NCBI GenBank assembly: GCA_963788145.1
Contig: CAWBFQ010000006.1
Coordinates: 434,001-498,000, forward strand
DNA length: 64,000 bases
DNA from: UTCFX2 sp963788145
Lineage (GTDB): Bacteria > Chloroflexota > Anaerolineae > Anaerolineales > UBA4823
Direction: 5' to 3'
In this document: piece after piece, positions 17,957 through 26,497 of the stretch
How the letters are laid out: every line of letters starts with the position of its first letter
How positions within the stretch are numbered: position 1 is the stretch's first letter
Made by a program: the position numbers and the translations under genes
Notes under the pieces: generated by a model
Database searches by the model: none
The model's input: only the letters and a program-made list of their open reading frames with translations
Told to the model about the DNA's origin: nothing

Positions 17957-17984
17957 GCGGTGGGGTATTGGCCCCACCGCTTTT
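17957..17984 (+). terminator. Hairpin terminator or attenuator between the Met-rich protein and the oxidase
   Basis: GCGGTGGGG and CCCCACCGC form a perfect 9-bp stem with a 6-base loop, followed by TTTT. It lies only 25 bp upstream of the oxidase start, so it may lower downstream transcription rather than end it. Confidence 0.8.
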
Positions 17985-18009
17985 GTATTTCTGTCAGGAG
18001 ACTCTGTAT

Positions 18010-19608
18010 ATGACAAAAAGCACTTCCCTTTCTCGTCGTGAATTTTTGCGTCTGGGTGGTTTGGGCGCCGGTGTGTTGGTTCTGGCATCCTGTAGCCAGA
18101 ACCTGCTTGTTGCTCCAATATTTCGCTCTGTGGTAACGCCTATCACTCGCATTACGACACAGTCGATTCAATCACCTGCGCCGACGGCTTCGCTGGAGGC
18201 GAAGGATGTGGTCATCAGCCTGACGGCAGCACCAGCAATGGTAAATTTGCTGCCCGGCGACGCGACGCGCGTTTTGCAGTATCAGGGCCAGGGTGAGCCC
18301 GGTAACCTCCAAGTCGTTCCGGATTCTTATCTGGGACCAATTCTACGCTTACAACGTGGACAGAACCTCAAACTGCGATTTAACAACCAGCTTCCAGATG
18401 CTTCGATCATACATTGGCATGGGCTGAGGATGCCAGAGGCAATGGATGGGCACCCGCGTTTTGCCATTCCACAAAATCAGGCTTATGATTATGAATCTCA
18501 CATCAGTAATCGTTCGGGGACTTACTGGTATCATCCCCACCCACATGGTCGCACCGGCCCGCAGGTATATTATGGTCTGGCCGGGCTGATTATCGTTTCC
18601 GATGAAGAGGATGCCGCATTGGGATTACCTTCTGGTGAGTATGATCTACCGCTGGTTATCCAGGATCGCAGTTTTGATAACCAGAATCAACTGATTTATT
18701 TTGCGGATACAATGAACGGCTTTTTGGGTGATCGGGTATTGGTCAATGGGCAATCTCAGCGCATCTGGAAAGTCCAACCTCGGCCTTATCGATTGCGGCT
18801 GTTAAACGGATCAAACGCTCGCATTTATAAACTGGCCTGGGATGACAACAATCCTTTTACTGTGATTGCCACCGATGGCGGATTGCTTGAAAAACCCATC
18901 CAACGCCCTTATATCACCCTGGCGCCAGGTGAACGGGTGGAGTTGTGGGCAGATTTCAGCCCATATCAAGAAGGACAGAAACTCCGATTGAAAAGCCTTC
19001 CCTTCTCGGTTGGCAGCGGGATGATGGGGGGGATGATGGACAATGGTGGCTTGCCAAATGGCGCCGCATTGGATGTGCTTAAGTTTCAGGTGGATGCATC
19101 GAATAGCAACGATTCTCCCGGGCTGCCAGAACGATTGTCTGCGCCTAGTTTCTATGATAGTCAGGAAGCGATCAACCGCCACGCTCCCCGGCAGATCACG
19201 TTGGCAATGCACATGAGTGGCACAATCAACGGACGAACATTTGTAATGGATGAAGTTGCTCGTGATGAAATTGTACGCCTTGGGGATCTGGAAATCTGGG
19301 AATTTTATAATTCCGAAGATGGCATGGGCATGATGGGTGGGGGCGGACACCCGCATCCGATGCATATTCACGGTGTGCAATTCCAGGTTTTGGCGCGCCA
19401 GGTGGACCGGCAGAACCGCCAGGAGTATGAAGCTATCAGCGCCGGTTTTGTGGATGAAGGGTGGAAGGATACTGTCCTGGTCTGGCCAGGTGAAAGGGTT
19501 CGGGTATTGGTGCGATTTGATGGCTATCCTGGCTTGTACTTGTATCATTGCCACAATCTGGAACATGAAGATGGAGGCATGATGCGCAACTATCGAGTAG
19601 AATCATAA
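18010..19608 (+). CDS. Multicopper oxidase (CueO/copper-resistance type)
   Basis: About 532 residues from the ATG at 18010, which follows CAGGAGA. The N-terminus SRREFLRLGGLGAG is a twin-arginine signal with a following Cys (LASCSQ), so the protein is exported folded and perhaps lipidated. All four copper motifs are present: HWHGLRM, YWYHPHPHG, HPMHIHG and YHCHNLEHEDGGMM (type 1 Cys and axial Met). A short Met-rich insert (GSGMMGGMMDNGG) resembles that of CueO. It probably oxidises Cu(I) or phenolics. The next gene follows after 2 bp. Confidence 0.92.
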   Translation: MTKSTSLSRREFLRLGGLGAGVLVLASCSQNLLVAPIFRSVVTPITRITTQSIQSPAPTASLEAKDVVISLTAAPAMVNLLPGDATRVLQYQGQGEPGNLQVVPDSYLGPILRLQRGQNLKLRFNNQLPDASIIHWHGLRMPEAMDGHPRFAIPQNQAYDYESHISNRSGTYWYHPHPHGRTGPQVYYGLAGLIIVSDEEDAALGLPSGEYDLPLVIQDRSFDNQNQLIYFADTMNGFLGDRVLVNGQSQRIWKVQPRPYRLRLLNGSNARIYKLAWDDNNPFTVIATDGGLLEKPIQRPYITLAPGERVELWADFSPYQEGQKLRLKSLPFSVGSGMMGGMMDNGGLPNGAALDVLKFQVDASNSNDSPGLPERLSAPSFYDSQEAINRHAPRQITLAMHMSGTINGRTFVMDEVARDEIVRLGDLEIWEFYNSEDGMGMMGGGGHPHPMHIHGVQFQVLARQVDRQNRQEYEAISAGFVDEGWKDTVLVWPGERVRVLVRFDGYPGLYLYHCHNLEHEDGGMMRNYRVES

Positions 19609-19610
19609 GT

Positions 19611-20301
19611 ATGGCGATATCAAAAATCCTGGTTGTCGATGATGAACCTTCGATCTCGAACCTGGTTGTTTCTTATTTGCGCAAAGAAGGTTATATTGTT
19701 TTCAGCGCAGCAGATGGGCCAGGTGGTCTGAACGCGGCTCGCGTTTACCAGCCAGATTTGATCGTGCTGGATATCATGCTGCCTGGTATGGATGGGCTGG
19801 AGGTGCTGACCCAATTGCGCCGCGAATCCAATGTGTACGTTATTTTACTGACAGCCAAAACCGAAGAATTGGATCGTGTTCTGGGATTATCTGTGGGGGC
19901 GGACGATTACGTCACGAAACCATTCAGTCCACGCGAACTTACCGCACGCGTTAAAGCAGCCTTGCGCAGGTTGCAAAACACGGTCGAACGGCCTGCCGGA
20001 ACAATATTAAAGTTTCCGGCATATTCGTGTTGATTCTGCTCGACGACAGGCTTGGGAGGGCGAAAGACTGCTCGATCTGACGGCAATGGAATTTGACATT
20101 CTGAAAACGTTGGCCGAACACTGCGGCTTGGTGCTCAGCCGGGAACAAATACTGGAAAAGATATGGGAAGCGAGCTTTTTTGGAGACCTTCGTGTGGTGG
20201 ACGTACATATCGGACATCTGCGTCAAAAGCTAGGTGATTTTGGCCACCTGATTGCTACAGTCCGTGGCATCGGATATCGTTTCGATGATGAAAGCGGGTA
20301 A
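19611..20301 (+). CDS. OmpR-family response regulator (one frameshift)
   Basis: Receiver domain in residues 1-120: ILVVDDEPSI, phospho-acceptor Asp in DLIVLDIMLPGMDG, then LLTAKT and DDYVTKPFSP. The frame closes at 20033, but the winged-helix domain continues in another frame (RVDSARRQAWEGERLLDL ... VVDVHIGHLRQKLG ... VRGIGYRF). A one-base indel near 20,010 would restore one protein of about 230 residues. It lies 2 bp after the oxidase and 2 bp before the kinase, so all three are one transcription unit. Confidence 0.85.
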
Positions 20302-20303
20302 TA

Positions 20304-21440
20304 TTGTGGAATAGACTGCGTCGCCAATTGGTTGTAAAATTACTCATTTCTTACCTGGTTGTGATCCTGGTTGGGACTTTGGTTCAGGCTATTGCAACGG
20401 AGATCGTGATTCCCAGCGCATTTGAGCGTCATATGGCTGGAATGCAAGGCATGATGGGTATGATGGGGAGAGCCGCTGAAATGGATATGTTTGGCGGTTT
20501 TCGATCTGGGGTGAATGAAGCTCTGGCAGTAGCAATCCTGGCGGCGTCATTCGCAGCACTTTTGGTCAGTGTGGTGATCAGCCGCAGAGTGGTGGCGCCA
20601 ATTCAGGCAATAACAAAAGCCAGCTTGCGCATCGCCGATGGGCATTTTGGCCAGCGTGTAGATGTCGTAGACGATGTTCTAGAATATGCGGATGAGTTGG
20701 TTCAACTGGCTCAAGCTTTTAACCAGATGGCAGCCCACCTGGAACGCACCGAACAAATGCGCCTCCAACTATTGGGGGATGTCAGCCATGAACTGCGTAC
20801 CCCATTAACGGCAATAAAAGGCTCTATGGAAGCTCTAATAGACGGGGTCTTACCGGCTGAAACAGCAACGTTTAAGCAAATTGAACAGGAGGCGGATCGT
20901 TTGCAGCGACTGGTTAACGATCTACATGAATTAAGCTGGGTGGAAGCCGGTGCTTACGAATTAGACCGCCAACCCGTTATGATCGAAGCAATCGTGCAGG
21001 CTGCTATTCAGCGCATGGCAGGTCAGTTCCAGCAAAAAAACATCTTAGTAACAACCTCGCTGTCGCCTGGTTTGCCCACCATCCAGGGCGATCCGGACCG
21101 CTTGTTGCAAGTGATCATGAACTTGCTCAGCAACGCGTACCAAAACACCCCAAATGGTAGTGAGGTGAACGTATCTGTCGCTTTGCAAGGAAATGATGAT
21201 CTAATTGTTTCTGTCAGAGATAACGGCATTGGTATTTCAGCCGAGCATATGTCCAGTCTCTTCACGCGCTTCTATCGCGTGGATAAGTCTCGGTCGCGAC
21301 AGTCCGGGGGCGGGAGCGGTATCGGTCTGACGATAGCCAGGTGCCTTGTCGAAGCGCATGGGGGCAGAATTTGGGTGGATAGTAAAGGGATAGGTAAAGG
21401 AAGTACGTTTGCATTCACTTTACCCGTCCAGAAATCATAA
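20304..21440 (+). CDS. Sensor histidine kinase with Met-rich extracytoplasmic loop
   Basis: 378 residues from a TTG at 20304. TM1 is at about residues 12-35 and TM2 at about 73-95. Between them lies a short loop with many Met residues (HMAGMQGMMGMMGRAAEMDM). A HAMP region, the H-box VSHELRTPLTAIKG, N-box NLLSNAYQNTPNG, and G-boxes DNGIGIS and GSGIGLTIA follow. Such a loop could bind Cu(I) or Ag(I) directly. Partner of the adjacent response regulator and likely regulator of the oxidase operon (inference). Confidence 0.88.
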   Translation: MWNRLRRQLVVKLLISYLVVILVGTLVQAIATEIVIPSAFERHMAGMQGMMGMMGRAAEMDMFGGFRSGVNEALAVAILAASFAALLVSVVISRRVVAPIQAITKASLRIADGHFGQRVDVVDDVLEYADELVQLAQAFNQMAAHLERTEQMRLQLLGDVSHELRTPLTAIKGSMEALIDGVLPAETATFKQIEQEADRLQRLVNDLHELSWVEAGAYELDRQPVMIEAIVQAAIQRMAGQFQQKNILVTTSLSPGLPTIQGDPDRLLQVIMNLLSNAYQNTPNGSEVNVSVALQGNDDLIVSVRDNGIGISAEHMSSLFTRFYRVDKSRSRQSGGGSGIGLTIARCLVEAHGGRIWVDSKGIGKGSTFAFTLPVQKS

Positions 21441-21803
21441 AGAGGCCGTAAATGGCGGTTCATTCCAGGTTTGTTGGATCTGAGTACAATAGGCTTCGAT
21501 ATCAGTGACTTGTTCGTCAAATAGGATTGCAGTTGTTGATGATTAGAAATATCGACTTTTGCGCTCCTACTACATCTCTTTGGGAAATCCATTGCCGAGG
21601 TATAAGTCCAATAATTACTCCAGGCTTGGTCTGATACTCGTTGATGTTCAAGCAGCAGAGACGGCCATAGCCTTGTCCAAGACTAGCAAATTATCTGTCA
21701 ACCTCCCAAATTGGCAGCTTTCTCGGCTGATCAATCTGCCTCGATGCGGATGCCAGGTCTCCATGGAACAGACTGTGAGTGTGTAAGGGAATGATCGGGC
21801 TAT
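21441..21803. other. Intergenic stretch, nothing recognised
   Basis: About 360 bp between the kinase and the convergent FAD/Fe-S oxidase. Only short open frames without family resemblance or RBS. No clear hairpin terminator found on either side. Confidence 0.5.
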
Positions 21804-24722
21804 TTACGCCAGCGCCCGATATAGAACAACCGCCGGATGCAGCGCATCCCGTTGTGTCCCATGTTCAATTTGTTCGTGGCAACTGATACCGGCGGCCACA
21901 ATTAACGCATCTTCGCTTCGGGCGCGGATGGCGGGAAAGAGGGTCAGTTCGCCCATTTCCATGGAGATTTTGTAGTGTTCGGCCTCGTAACCAAACGAAC
22001 CAGCCATACCGCAGCAGGCAGATCCGGCTTCCTGGACTTCATAACCTAAATAAGCCAGCAGTTCCTCGCTGTAACGTGTGCCTATCAGCGCCTTTTGATG
22101 ACAATGACCGTGTAACAGGATTTTTCCACTCTGGGGCTTGAATATTCCCGTCAGGCTGCCTGTTTGCATTTCGCGCCACATTAATTCTTCAAAGGATAGC
22201 GTGTGTTCAGCCACCTGTTTGACGCGTCCGTCAGCAGGCAGAAGGGAGGCATAATCATCGATCAGCATCGAGATATCGCTTGGTTCCAGTCCAACAATCG
22301 GGATCCCCTTTTGAGCGTACGGAGCGAGCAGATGTAAGGCGTGGCGGGCTTTTCGGCGGGCGAGTTTGAGATCCCCTTTGGAAAATGCAGGTCTTCCAAA
22401 ATCATGCACTGCTGGCGTAAGCACTTCGAAGCCGCAAGCTTCCAGCACAGATAGGGCGGCTATGGCAATTTCAGGGTGATTATAGTTGTGGACAACATCT
22501 ACCAAAAACACCACTGGTGGGCGCGTGGGAGCGGCGATGGGATGGGGTCGCCGTCGGCGCCACGCGCTGAAGGTCTCGCGGGTAAAAGCTGGCAGCGGAC
22601 GCTCCGGCGCCAGTTTGAATACACTGTTCATCATGCCGCGTATCAACCTGTTTTGCAGCGAAGCATTGACCAATGGAGCCAAGGCTCCGCCAGCCAGGAC
22701 ACTTAAATCGCCAAAATAGGCAAAAAAGCGCGAACGCAGCGGCAAGATGTGTTTTTGATAATATTGGTAGAGATATTCTGCCTTGAGCTTGGCCATGTCC
22801 ACCGATGACGGACATTCGGATTTGCAGGCTTTGCAGCTGACGCACAAATCCAGGGTCTCATAGACCCCCGGCGCAGAGAAGTCGATTTGCCCAGATATGG
22901 CAGCGCGCAGCGCGTTGGCGCGTGCGCGTGTGCTGTGCTGCTCATCACGGGTAGCCATGAAGGTGGGGCACATCGCCCCGGTCAGTTGCCGGCAGACTGC
23001 CGAACCATTGCACATCTCGATGGCGTGGTCAAACCCCTGATCCTGAGCGAAATCCAGAAATGGCGTCAGCGGGAGGGCGTGATAAGATGCCCCAAAGCGC
23101 AGATTTTCGGTCATGGCAGGGGCGTCGACGATATCGCCAGGGTTGAAAAGGTTGTCAGGGTCAAAAATTCCCTTGACTTGCTTGAAAAGCCCGTAGAATT
23201 CCTCTCCATAGAAATAAGGGTTAAGCCAGCTGCGCAAGCGCCCATCGCCGTGTTCGCTGGAAAGCACCCCGCCATATTGTTTGAGCATGTCTCCGGCATG
23301 TTCCACGATTTTTGGCAGTTTGGCGATGTCTTCGGCGAGCTTGGTATTGAGCAGGGAGTGGACATGCAAACAGCCGGCGCTGGCGTGAGCGAAATAGGCG
23401 ATTTCATGGTCGAGCTCCTCACGATAATATGTTTCCAGTTGGGAAATGTATTCAGCCAGGTGAATCGGCGGCACCGCCGCATCATCTACGATTGCCAGCG
23501 GTTTGACATCGCCGCGCATGTTCATCAAAATTCCAAAGCTGGCTTCGCGCACCTTCCAGGCGGTTTGAATGGCGCCAGGCTCGATCAGGTTGGTAATTGC
23601 TGCGACGTGCACACCGCGCTTCTGCAGGTGGGCGCTCAAGCGCTGTAATTTGCTCTCGATTTCTGCCAATGTATTCCCATAAAACTCGGTAATCAGAATA
23701 CAATTCGGGTCGCCCTGCACAAAGGTCTGCATCATCCTGGCGTAATGAGGCGCGTTTTTCACAAGCGTTAAGCCATAGGTATCCAAAAGCTCAATCGCGG
23801 TAGGTTCAACATCCAACATCACAGGTACGGCATCCAACGCGGCGCGCAAGGCATCGAAATGGACGATAGCCAATCCGGTCATTTTGGGCGTTTCTACAAG
23901 GTTAAGGGTAACTTCGGTGATCAATCCGAGCGTGCCTTCGCTACCACACATCAATTTTGCGAGATTGAATCGCTCATCATAGGGCCAGCGAAAGGATAGA
24001 TCCCTTCCGTCGGTTAGACGGTCAAGGTTATAACCGCCACATCTGCGCCAGTGTGGGGGCGTTCCAGTACGGATCACTTCCAGATTGTGCGGGTCTTGCG
24101 CCAGAGCCAGCATCCGACGATAAATTTCGGCTTCTGTCCCTGTTCGGAATTGAGCTTGCGCCAGCTCTGCCGGTGATTTAGGCCCAAATTCCGCCAGCGA
24201 GCCATCTGCCAGAATGACCTGGGTGGCAATTACATGGTCGGCGGACATGCCATACAAGATAGAATGCGAACCGGAGGAATTGTTTCCTACGATGCCGCCT
24301 AACACGGCTCGATTGCCGCTTGCCGGGTCAGGGCCATATTTAAGACCGTATCGTTTCAGGTAAGTATTCAAGGAAGCCAGGACAACCCCCGTTTGGGCGC
24401 GGACCCATTTCTCTTCTGGATTGACTGCGATGATTTTGTCCAGGTAGCGGGTGGTATCGATCACCAGCGCTTCATTGACAGCTTGTCCCGCCAGGCTGGT
24501 GCCTGCGCCACGCGGCAGCAAAGGCGCCATGTATTTTTTAGCCAGTGTGACCGCCGCCTGTGCATCTTCAACTGTACGAGGAATGAAAACTCCATAAGGT
24601 TTCGCCTGATAAATGCTGGCATCCGTGCTGTATAGAGCGCGGCTGATTGGGTCGCTGCGCACTTCGCCTGCAACAGTGCGTTTCAACTCATGCAGGAATT
24701 CATCCAGTTTTTGAACACTCAT
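21804..24722 (-). CDS. FAD-binding and Fe-S 2-hydroxy-acid dehydrogenase (D-lactate/glycolate type)
   Basis: 972 residues, a GlcD-GlcF-like fusion. The N-terminal PCMH-type FAD domain has PRGAGTSLAGQAVNEAL and GGIVGNNSSGSHSILYG. LFNPGDIV ends the flavin part. A ferredoxin-like cluster motif (CVSCKACKSECPSSVDM) follows at about residue 635. The C-terminal half has two CCG-type motifs (HGHCHQKAL, GSACCGMAGSFGYE). It oxidises D-lactate, glycolate or a related 2-hydroxy acid and passes electrons to a carrier. Its regulator gene begins upstream with a 26-bp gap in the same direction, so they form an operon. Confidence 0.9.
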   Translation of the reverse strand: MSVQKLDEFLHELKRTVAGEVRSDPISRALYSTDASIYQAKPYGVFIPRTVEDAQAAVTLAKKYMAPLLPRGAGTSLAGQAVNEALVIDTTRYLDKIIAVNPEEKWVRAQTGVVLASLNTYLKRYGLKYGPDPASGNRAVLGGIVGNNSSGSHSILYGMSADHVIATQVILADGSLAEFGPKSPAELAQAQFRTGTEAEIYRRMLALAQDPHNLEVIRTGTPPHWRRCGGYNLDRLTDGRDLSFRWPYDERFNLAKLMCGSEGTLGLITEVTLNLVETPKMTGLAIVHFDALRAALDAVPVMLDVEPTAIELLDTYGLTLVKNAPHYARMMQTFVQGDPNCILITEFYGNTLAEIESKLQRLSAHLQKRGVHVAAITNLIEPGAIQTAWKVREASFGILMNMRGDVKPLAIVDDAAVPPIHLAEYISQLETYYREELDHEIAYFAHASAGCLHVHSLLNTKLAEDIAKLPKIVEHAGDMLKQYGGVLSSEHGDGRLRSWLNPYFYGEEFYGLFKQVKGIFDPDNLFNPGDIVDAPAMTENLRFGASYHALPLTPFLDFAQDQGFDHAIEMCNGSAVCRQLTGAMCPTFMATRDEQHSTRARANALRAAISGQIDFSAPGVYETLDLCVSCKACKSECPSSVDMAKLKAEYLYQYYQKHILPLRSRFFAYFGDLSVLAGGALAPLVNASLQNRLIRGMMNSVFKLAPERPLPAFTRETFSAWRRRRPHPIAAPTRPPVVFLVDVVHNYNHPEIAIAALSVLEACGFEVLTPAVHDFGRPAFSKGDLKLARRKARHALHLLAPYAQKGIPIVGLEPSDISMLIDDYASLLPADGRVKQVAEHTLSFEELMWREMQTGSLTGIFKPQSGKILLHGHCHQKALIGTRYSEELLAYLGYEVQEAGSACCGMAGSFGYEAEHYKISMEMGELTLFPAIRARSEDALIVAAGISCHEQIEHGTQRDALHPAVVLYRALA

Positions 24723-24748
24723 CGATTTCCTCTTGAACAGAACTACGA

Positions 24749-25480
24749 CTATTCTTTTGATATTTCATTCAGGACCCGCTCGTATCGTTTACGCGAGTCA
24801 TCAATATGCTGGGTCATGTACGCAGCCGCTGCTTCGGGGTCTTTTTCGGCAATCGCCTCCACGATGAGTTCATGCTGGCTAAAATAATGGGCAAAGAGCG
24901 TTTGTTCTTCTTCGTCTTGTTCGCGTTTACCCCAAACGACATGAAATATTTCCAGATAGGCAGAAATCAACACGCGCATCAATTCGCCAAAAAAGGGATT
25001 CTTTGTGCTTTCAGCGATGCCGATGTGTAGATTCATATCTGCGCGGTGCAGGGCTGGCGGATTTTGCAGGCTTTCGATAACCAGGCGATGCAACCCACGC
25101 AACTTAATGACATCTGCTTCATCTCGACGGATAGCAGCAAGCCGGGCAGCCTGCACGTCAATGAGGCGGCGCACTTCGTACAGGTTTGCAGCCTGATATC
25201 GGTTACGGGCAATGAGCTGACTGAGCGAATCTATCGCTTGCTGAGCGCTTGCCTGAGCAATATACGCGCCATTGCGTGGGCTAGTTTCTATCAGCCCCAT
25301 GCCGGAAAGTATTGCCAGCGCTTTACGGACGGAAGTACGGCTGATACCGAATCGTTCGCACAATTCACGTTCCGAAAGCAAATGGTCGCCTGGTCTGAGT
25401 TCGCCATTTTTGATGAGCGCACTGATGGATTCAACAACAGCGGCGTAGACGGGTTGGGTAGTTTCGCGTTTAATCTCCAT
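24749..25480 (-). CDS. GntR-family (FadR/FCD) transcriptional regulator
   Basis: 243 residues. N-terminal winged helix: LRPGDHLLSERELCERFG and SRTSVRKALAILSGMGLI. C-terminal FCD helical domain with metal-binding His residues (RADMNLHIGIAE, FSQHELIVEAI). Probably a repressor that senses the substrate of the downstream hydroxy-acid dehydrogenase. A palindrome TGGTATTACCA lies between the -35 and -10 of its own promoter. The predicted transcript starts at or next to the ATG, so the mRNA may be leaderless. Confidence 0.9.
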   Translation of the reverse strand: MEIKRETTQPVYAAVVESISALIKNGELRPGDHLLSERELCERFGISRTSVRKALAILSGMGLIETSPRNGAYIAQASAQQAIDSLSQLIARNRYQAANLYEVRRLIDVQAARLAAIRRDEADVIKLRGLHRLVIESLQNPPALHRADMNLHIGIAESTKNPFFGELMRVLISAYLEIFHVVWGKREQDEEEQTLFAHYFSQHELIVEAIAEKDPEAAAAYMTQHIDDSRKRYERVLNEISKE

Positions 25481-25486
25481 ATAGAT

Positions 25487-25515
25487 ATTATCTTGGTATT
25501 ACCAGAATTTGTCAA
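25487..25515 (-). promoter_or_regulatory. Promoter of the regulator/dehydrogenase operon
   Basis: Read leftward, TTGACA (25515-25510), a 17-bp spacer and GATAAT (25492-25487). The start point expected about 7 bp later falls at the ATG of the regulator (25480). The spacer holds the palindromic operator. Confidence 0.8.
25494..25504. promoter_or_regulatory. FadR-type operator palindrome, site 1
   Basis: TGGTATTACCA is a perfect odd-length palindrome fitting the TGGT-N3-ACCA pattern of FadR/LldR/PdhR-type GntR proteins. It lies between -35 and -10 of the leftward promoter, so binding would block transcription. Confidence 0.7.
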
Positions 25516-25558
25516 TAGCCCGTTAAACAGATGTTAACCGAGCCAATTTGCGTCAATC

Positions 25559-25587
25559 TTGACTATTTTCTCTGTTTATTGTATTAT
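25559..25587 (+). promoter_or_regulatory. Promoter of the DJ-1/PfpI gene
   Basis: TTGACT at 25559-25564, a 17-bp spacer and TATTAT at 25582-25587. It faces away from the regulator promoter. Confidence 0.75.
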
Positions 25588-25588
25588 A

Positions 25589-25605
25589 TTGGTATTACAA
25601 ATACC
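25589..25605. promoter_or_regulatory. FadR-type operator palindrome, site 2
   Basis: TTGGTATTACAAATACC contains GGTATT-ACA-AATACC, a 6-bp inverted repeat, and shares TTGGTATTAC with site 1. It covers the expected start point of the DJ-1 gene, so the same regulator may control both directions. Confidence 0.65.
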
Positions 25606-25664
25606 GTCAAGATATTTCCGTCATTCGTTTCGAATTCTGTTTTCTAAAAAGGAGGAACTTGCTC

Positions 25665-26243
25665 ATGTCTAAAAAGATTCTTTTCCTGGTCGGCGATTAT
25701 GTAGAGGATTATGAAGTGATGGTTCCATATCAGGCGCTGGCAGCAGTGGGCTATACAGTCGAAGCCGCCTGTCCTGATAAAGCTGCCGGCGAAGTGGTGC
25801 GGACTTCAGTTCATGACTTTGAAGGCGATCAGACCTATAGCGAGAAGCGCGGGCATAATTTTGGGCTTAATAAGACTTTTGGCGAGATTGACGAAACCGA
25901 ATATGTTGGATTAGTTATCCCCGGTGGGCGCGCTCCCGAATACATTCGCCTGACCCCGCGCGTGCTGGAAATTACCCGGCACTTCTTTGAGACGAAAAAA
26001 CCGGTAGCCGTGATTTGCCATGGCCCCCAGGTGTTGGCGGCGGCGGGTGTATTGAAAGGGCGAAAAGCTACTGCTTACCCGGCGGTTGGCCCGGATGTTG
26101 CTAATGCCGGCGCTGAATATGTTCAAATTCCGGTGGATAAGGCGATGACCGAAGGCAACCTGGTCTCCGCACCCGCCTGGCCAGCCCATCCGGATTGGAT
26201 TGCCCAATATTTGAAGCTGTTAGGCGCAAAGATTGAACTATAA
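25665..26243 (+). CDS. DJ-1/PfpI family protein
   Basis: About 192 residues from ATG 25665, preceded by GGAGG at 25651-25655. The nucleophile elbow AVICHGPQVLAAAG has the conserved Cys, and VIPGGRAPEYIR is the acidic-strand motif. Family members are deglycase-like, glyoxalase-like or peptidase-like enzymes, and the activity cannot be chosen from sequence. It is divergent from the hydroxy-acid dehydrogenase operon with a shared operator type, which suggests a role in the same 2-oxo/hydroxy-acid stress or metabolism. A strong terminator follows. Confidence 0.9.
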   Translation: MSKKILFLVGDYVEDYEVMVPYQALAAVGYTVEAACPDKAAGEVVRTSVHDFEGDQTYSEKRGHNFGLNKTFGEIDETEYVGLVIPGGRAPEYIRLTPRVLEITRHFFETKKPVAVICHGPQVLAAAGVLKGRKATAYPAVGPDVANAGAEYVQIPVDKAMTEGNLVSAPAWPAHPDWIAQYLKLLGAKIEL

Positions 26244-26267
26244 TTACTCCAATAAATTTCCACGAAT

Positions 26268-26298
26268 TAAAACCGCCGTACTTGATCCGGCGGTTTTT
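26268..26298 (+). terminator. Hairpin terminator after the DJ-1 gene
   Basis: AAAACCGCCG and CGGCGGTTTT form a 10-bp stem with a 9-base loop and a trailing T-run. Confidence 0.88.
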
Positions 26299-26497
26299 GA
26301 TTGCATTTAAGAGGCTTGCTGGAAAGGATGGTCGCTTTTATAACTGCAAGACTGATGATTCGTGGGATCTGGCTGCCGCGGGGATGTTCATCGATATCTT
26401 TGGGGATGATGGGTTTCACTCGGATTCTCCTGATCGAACGAAAATCTTGCTAGAAACGAATATAATCAAAGTATTCTTTTTTAATAAGGCAGCGGAG

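Noticed and set aside
18811..19566. 251-codon minus-strand ORF inside the multicopper oxidase
   Set aside because: Antisense shadow; the plus strand carries all copper motifs.
22887..23648. 253-codon plus-strand ORF inside the FAD/Fe-S oxidase
   Set aside because: Antisense shadow of a clearly real gene; no RBS and no family resemblance.
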